NCBI RefSeq assembly: GCF_009697225.1
Contig: NZ_WIND01000001.1
Span: 496,001-560,000 of the forward strand
DNA: 64,000 nucleotides
Direction of reading: 5' to 3'
From: Halovulum marinum
GTDB taxonomy: Bacteria; Pseudomonadota; Alphaproteobacteria; Rhodobacterales; Rhodobacteraceae
Shown here piece after piece: positions 61,147 to 64,000 of the stretch. How positions within the stretch are numbered: the first letter of the stretch is position 1; every line of letters starts with the position of its first letter. The notes beneath the pieces are model-generated. The model was not told where the DNA came from, did no database searches, and saw only the letters and a list, made by a program, of their open reading frames with translations. The position numbers were made by a program, and so were the translations under genes.

Positions 61147-61189
61147 TTTGTCGGGGAATGCAAACGGGTGTATACCTGCATTCGACAAA
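61147..61189. promoter_or_regulatory. Long interrupted inverted repeat in the trcR/RNase T2 gap
   Basis: TTTGTCG (61147-61153), GGG, AATGCA (61157-61162), 14 bases, TGCATT (61177-61182), CGACAAA (61183-61189). Thirteen pairs with a three-base bulge on one side; the centre contains GTATAC. It lies 20 bases before the RNase T2-like start. A second hairpin (61101-61125) lies nearer trcR. Confidence 0.5.
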
Positions 61190-61208
61190 CAGGGAAAGGG
61201 GGCTTCCG

Positions 61209-61835
61209 ATGAAGCGCGTCCTGTCTTTGTTTTTCACGGTTGCGCTGTTCGCGCGGGTCGACGCCGCTGAAATCGGCAATTTCGACTACTACATCCTCTC
61301 GATGGGCTGGTCGCCCAGCATCTGCGCCGAGGCCGGAAGCAAGGACTGCGCCGGCGAGACCGGTCGCGGCTTCGTGCTGCGCGGCTTCTTCCCCCGCTTC
61401 GAGGAGGGCATGCCGTCGTTCTGCCTGAGCGGCGCGGTCGGCCCGACCCGGGAATCCGCCGACGCGATGGCCGATATCATGCTCAGCGGCGACCGGGCGT
61501 GGTGGATGTGGAAAAAGCACGGCAGCTGCTCGGGGCTCGAGGGCGACACCTACCTGCGGGCGGCGCGCTATGCCTACGAATCGATCACCCAGCCCTGGTC
61601 GCTGAAAGAACTGGACAAGGACGTCGAGGTTCCGCTGGATTCGATCCGCGACACGATCCTGATGCTGAACCCGGAACTGCCGCCGCAAGGCATCGCCGTC
61701 ACCTGCGAGCGCGGCCGGATGACCGAGATCCAGATCTGCCTGGACAAGGACCTCAACCCGCGCGATTGCGCCGCCGAGATCCGCGCCTCGTGCCGCCAGG
61801 AACGGGTGGCGATCGCGCCGCTGCCGCAGGGCTGA
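61209..61835 (+). CDS. RNase T2-family protein with altered catalytic motifs
   Basis: 208 residues with a signal peptide (KRVLSLFFTVALFARVDA) and eight or more cysteines. The fold signatures are recognisable: YYILSMGWSPSICA at the first strand, FVLRGFFPRFEEG where the CAS I motif HGLWP is expected, and WMWKKHGSC where CAS II HEWxKHGTC is expected. The CAS I histidine is Arg58, and the CAS II His-Glu pair is Trp99-Met100; only Lys103 and His104 remain. Likely secreted. It may bind RNA or another ligand rather than cut it. GGGAAAGGGGG lies before the ATG. Confidence 0.85.
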   Translation: MKRVLSLFFTVALFARVDAAEIGNFDYYILSMGWSPSICAEAGSKDCAGETGRGFVLRGFFPRFEEGMPSFCLSGAVGPTRESADAMADIMLSGDRAWWMWKKHGSCSGLEGDTYLRAARYAYESITQPWSLKELDKDVEVPLDSIRDTILMLNPELPPQGIAVTCERGRMTEIQICLDKDLNPRDCAAEIRASCRQERVAIAPLPQG

Positions 61836-61837
61836 GG

Positions 61838-62839
61838 TCAGCCGGCGACGTCCAGAACGATCTTGCCGATGTGCGCCGAGCTTTCCATCCGGGCGTGCGC
61901 CGCGGCCGCATCCGCCAGCGCGAACCTGCGGTCCATCACCGGCCCGATGCGCCCGGCGGCCAGGTGCGGCCAGACCTCGCGCTCCAGCGATTCGGCGATG
62001 GCCGTCTTCGCCGCCATCGACTGCGGCCGCAGCGTCGAGCCGGTGATCGTCAGCCGCTTCACCATCGCCGGCGCCAGGTTCAGCTCGACCTTCGGCCCCT
62101 GCAGGAACGCGATCATCACCAGCCGGCCGTCCGCGGCCAGCAGCTTCAGGTCGCGGGCGATGTAGTCGCCGCCGACCATGTTCAGGCTGACGTCGATCCC
62201 CTGCCCGCCGGTCGCCTCGCGCAGTGCCTCGACATAATCACGGTCGCGGTAGTTCACCGCGCGCTCGGCGCCCAGCGCCTCGCATGCGGCGCATTTCTCG
62301 TCCGAGCCGGCGGTGGTGAACACCCGCGCGCCGCGCAGCCGCGCCAGCTGGATCGCCGTCGTGCCGATCCCGGACGAGCCGCCGTGCACCAGGAAACGTT
62401 CGCCCGCCGCCAGCCGGCCGCGGGTGAAGACGTTGCTCCAGACGGTGAAGAACGTCTCGGGCAACGCCGCCGCCTGCGCCAGGTCCAGCCCCTCGGGCAC
62501 CGGCAGCGCGTGGGTGGCGGGGGTCACCGCGTACTCGGCATAGCCGCCGCCGGGCAGCAGCGCGCAGACCGCGTCGCCCTCGGACCAGCGGCCGGCGCCG
62601 GGGCCGACGGCGGCGACGTGCCCGCTGCATTCCAGCCCCGGCAGGTCCGAGGCATCGGGCGGCGGCGCGTAGCTGCCGGCGCGCTGCAGCGCGTCGGGCC
62701 GGTTCACCCCGGCGTGGGCGATGCGGATCAGGATCTCGCCCGCGCCCGGCCGCGGCACCGGCCGCGCGACCGGCTTCAGCACCTCGGGGCCGCCGGGGGA
62801 GGAGATCTCGACGGCGGTCATCGTCGCGGGCAGGCTCAT
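61838..62839 (-). CDS. NAD(P)H quinone oxidoreductase (zeta-crystallin-type MDR)
   Basis: 333 residues. Zinc-free MDR features: HAGVNRPDALQRAGSYAPPP (residues about 42-61), DLPGLECSGHVAAVGPGAGR, the NADPH motif FLVHGGSSGIGTTAIQLARL and VNYRDRDYVEALREATGGQG. It reduces quinones or other carbonyls with NADPH. The zinc ligands of alcohol dehydrogenases are absent. The ATG overlaps the aminotransferase stop by one base (TGATG). Confidence 0.93.
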   Translation of the reverse strand: MSLPATMTAVEISSPGGPEVLKPVARPVPRPGAGEILIRIAHAGVNRPDALQRAGSYAPPPDASDLPGLECSGHVAAVGPGAGRWSEGDAVCALLPGGGYAEYAVTPATHALPVPEGLDLAQAAALPETFFTVWSNVFTRGRLAAGERFLVHGGSSGIGTTAIQLARLRGARVFTTAGSDEKCAACEALGAERAVNYRDRDYVEALREATGGQGIDVSLNMVGGDYIARDLKLLAADGRLVMIAFLQGPKVELNLAPAMVKRLTITGSTLRPQSMAAKTAIAESLEREVWPHLAAGRIGPVMDRRFALADAAAAHARMESSAHIGKIVLDVAG

Positions 62840-63708
62840 CAGGCGGTCTCCAGCTCGGAATGGGCAAAGTCCCAATAGGCGGCGCGGGCGGCCTTGCCCA
62901 CCGGGCCGACCGGCAGGTCGCGGTCCTCGAAGCGGGTCACGGGCATGACCTTGGAGGCGTTGCCGGTCAGGAAGATCTCGTCGGCCCGGTGGAAATCGGC
63001 CACGCCGAGCGACGTCTCGACCACCTCGTGCCCGGCGTCGCGCAGCAGGCCGATGACCCGCGCCCGGGTGATGCCGGCCAGGAAGGTGCCGTTCGGGACC
63101 GGGGTGAACACCACCCCGTCGCGCACCATGAACGCGTTGGTCGAGGCGGTCTCGGCCACGTTGTCGTCCAGGTCCAGCGACAGCGCGTTGTTGAACCCGC
63201 GCCGGCGGGCGTCGGCGATGATGCGCGCGTTGTTCGGATAGAGACAGGCGGCCTTGGCCTCGGTCAGCGCGGTGTCCTGCCGCGGCCGCCGGTAGGGCGA
63301 GACGGTCAGCGCCAGCCCGGCGGGCTCGGGCATCGGCAGATCCTCGATGCAGATCGCCATCGCGGTCGAGCCGGGCAGCGCGTCGATCAGCGCCGGCGAC
63401 GATTCCGTCGACCACATCATCGGCCGCAGGTACAGCGCCGCGCCGGGGGCGAAGCGCCGGACGCCCTGGCGAATCAGCGCGGCGATCTCGGGCCCCTCCA
63501 TCACCGGGTCCATGCCCATCGCCCGGGCCGAGCGCGCCAGCCGCGCGCAGTGCGGCTCCAGGTCCGGCATCACGCCCTCGAAGGCGCGGGCGCCGTCGAA
63601 CACCAGCGTGCCCTGCCAGGTGCCGTGGTCCGCCGCGCCCAGGATCGGCAGGTTGCCCTCGTGCCATGTGCCCCTGAACCAGGTCTGCGCGACGGTGCCC
63701 ATTGCCAT
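62839..63708 (-). CDS. Class IV aminotransferase (branched-chain / D-amino acid / ADC lyase family)
   Basis: 289 residues. The PLP lysine lies in LTEAKAACLYPNNARIIADA (about residue 154), and other fold-type IV marks are GTLVFDGARAFEGVMPDLEP, VAETASTNAFMVRDGVVFTP and GTFLAGITRARVIGLLRDAG. It is shorter than typical IlvE, and the family includes IlvE, Dat and PabC, so the exact reaction is uncertain; annotation as a branched-chain transaminase is commonest for such genes. Coupled to the quinone oxidoreductase gene. Confidence 0.9.
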   Translation of the reverse strand: MAMGTVAQTWFRGTWHEGNLPILGAADHGTWQGTLVFDGARAFEGVMPDLEPHCARLARSARAMGMDPVMEGPEIAALIRQGVRRFAPGAALYLRPMMWSTESSPALIDALPGSTAMAICIEDLPMPEPAGLALTVSPYRRPRQDTALTEAKAACLYPNNARIIADARRRGFNNALSLDLDDNVAETASTNAFMVRDGVVFTPVPNGTFLAGITRARVIGLLRDAGHEVVETSLGVADFHRADEIFLTGNASKVMPVTRFEDRDLPVGPVGKAARAAYWDFAHSELETA

Positions 63709-63812
63709 GCGGTATGCCCTTGCGTTGCTGCCCCGCCGGACCGGGGGCGTCCGGCGCGCATCTTCGCGCCGGCCCCGCCGGGGTGCAACCCGTTCCCGGT
63801 CCCGCCGGCCGG

Positions 63813-64000
63813 CTAGTGGCGCCAGCGGCCGGGCAGGTCGGCGCCGCCCGCGCCCGGGGCGCGGATGCCGCCCAGCAGGCGGCCCGGACCGGCCATGAAG
63901 GCGCGGCCGAGCGGATTGTCGCGCATCGCCGCCTTGACCTTCTCGACCTGCATCACGTCGGCGATGCGGCGGTCGATGAAGCCGCGGGTGTCGGCATGGC
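63813..64000 (-). CDS. C-terminal fragment of an unidentified protein
   Basis: The last 62 residues of a gene that continues past the right edge. It reads HADTRGFIDRRIADVMQVEK, then VKAAMRDNPLGRAFMAGPGR, LLGGIRAPG and ends DLPGRWRH before TAG. Amphipathic helices followed by a Gly/Arg-rich tail. The frame has coding-like composition, but no family is recognised from this piece. It lies 104 bases upstream of the aminotransferase on the same strand. Confidence 0.55.
   Translation of the reverse strand, partial: HADTRGFIDRRIADVMQVEKVKAAMRDNPLGRAFMAGPGRLLGGIRAPGAGGADLPGRWRH

Overview
This is chromosomal DNA of a very GC-rich alphaproteobacterium, most likely a marine or saline member of Rhodobacterales (Rhodobacteraceae/Roseobacter group). 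The evidence is the combination of MipZ instead of Min proteins, a TrcR/DUF1013 regulator, ClpS and phasin with TGC-rich control DNA, the order ffh-GNAT-chorismate mutase-rpsP-rimM-trmD-rplS, a canonical CtrA box in front of dprA, several TRAP transporters and a hemP-type iron gene. No rRNA, tRNA, CRISPR array, phage or insertion sequence was seen.

Bases 1 to about 26,500 are a catabolic and uptake region built from neighbouring, mostly divergent regulator/operon modules. (1) A TRAP permease pair with a creatininase-family enzyme and a divergent LysR gene. (2) A GntR gene followed by two overlapping very small reading frames, an SDR, an RraA-type aldolase and a cupin dioxygenase. (3) A TakP-like TRAP binding protein whose permease genes lie on the other strand beyond an HExxH protein. 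(4) A TSUP exporter, a broken allophanate hydrolase remnant and a LysR gene. (5) An aglEFGK-like alpha-glucoside ABC transporter, then a phosphoribosyltransferase. (6) A TRAP transporter with a HisD-like dehydrogenase (HpsN type), an SDR and a zinc alcohol dehydrogenase, facing a LacI-family gene across a 40-base double operator. Module 6 matches in gene content the known dihydroxypropanesulfonate (DHPS) hpsKLM-NOP pathway; this is inference.

Bases 26,300 to 43,000 hold hemP, dprA, a GT-C type membrane protein, topA, a TadE/TadG pair, rnr, mltB, a lipoprotein, zapE, an MFS transporter and a small lipoprotein. The GT-C gene and the tad pair sit between housekeeping genes and are flanked by low-complexity GC repeats, including five 37-base tandem hairpin units after tadG.

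Bases 43,000 to 64,000 are mainly core functions. They include tRNA and ribosome genes (trhO, ffh, rpsP, rimM, trmD, rplS, rpmE), cell division and cell wall genes (mipZ and a DacA/SPOR carboxypeptidase), storage and proteolysis (phasin, clpS) and an rRNA methyltransferase-like gene. An arginine-to-proline module follows (Lrp/AsnC, arginase, ornithine cyclodeaminase), with trcR divergent from a catalytically degenerate RNase T2, and then a quinone oxidoreductase/aminotransferase pair. Two proteins here appear to have lost catalytic residues: an SDR with no active-site lysine and the RNase T2 homologue.

The clearest regulatory signals are the double LacI operator, the CtrA box at dprA, the phasin promoter/operator, and stem-loops placed between binding-protein and permease genes in two separate transport operons.
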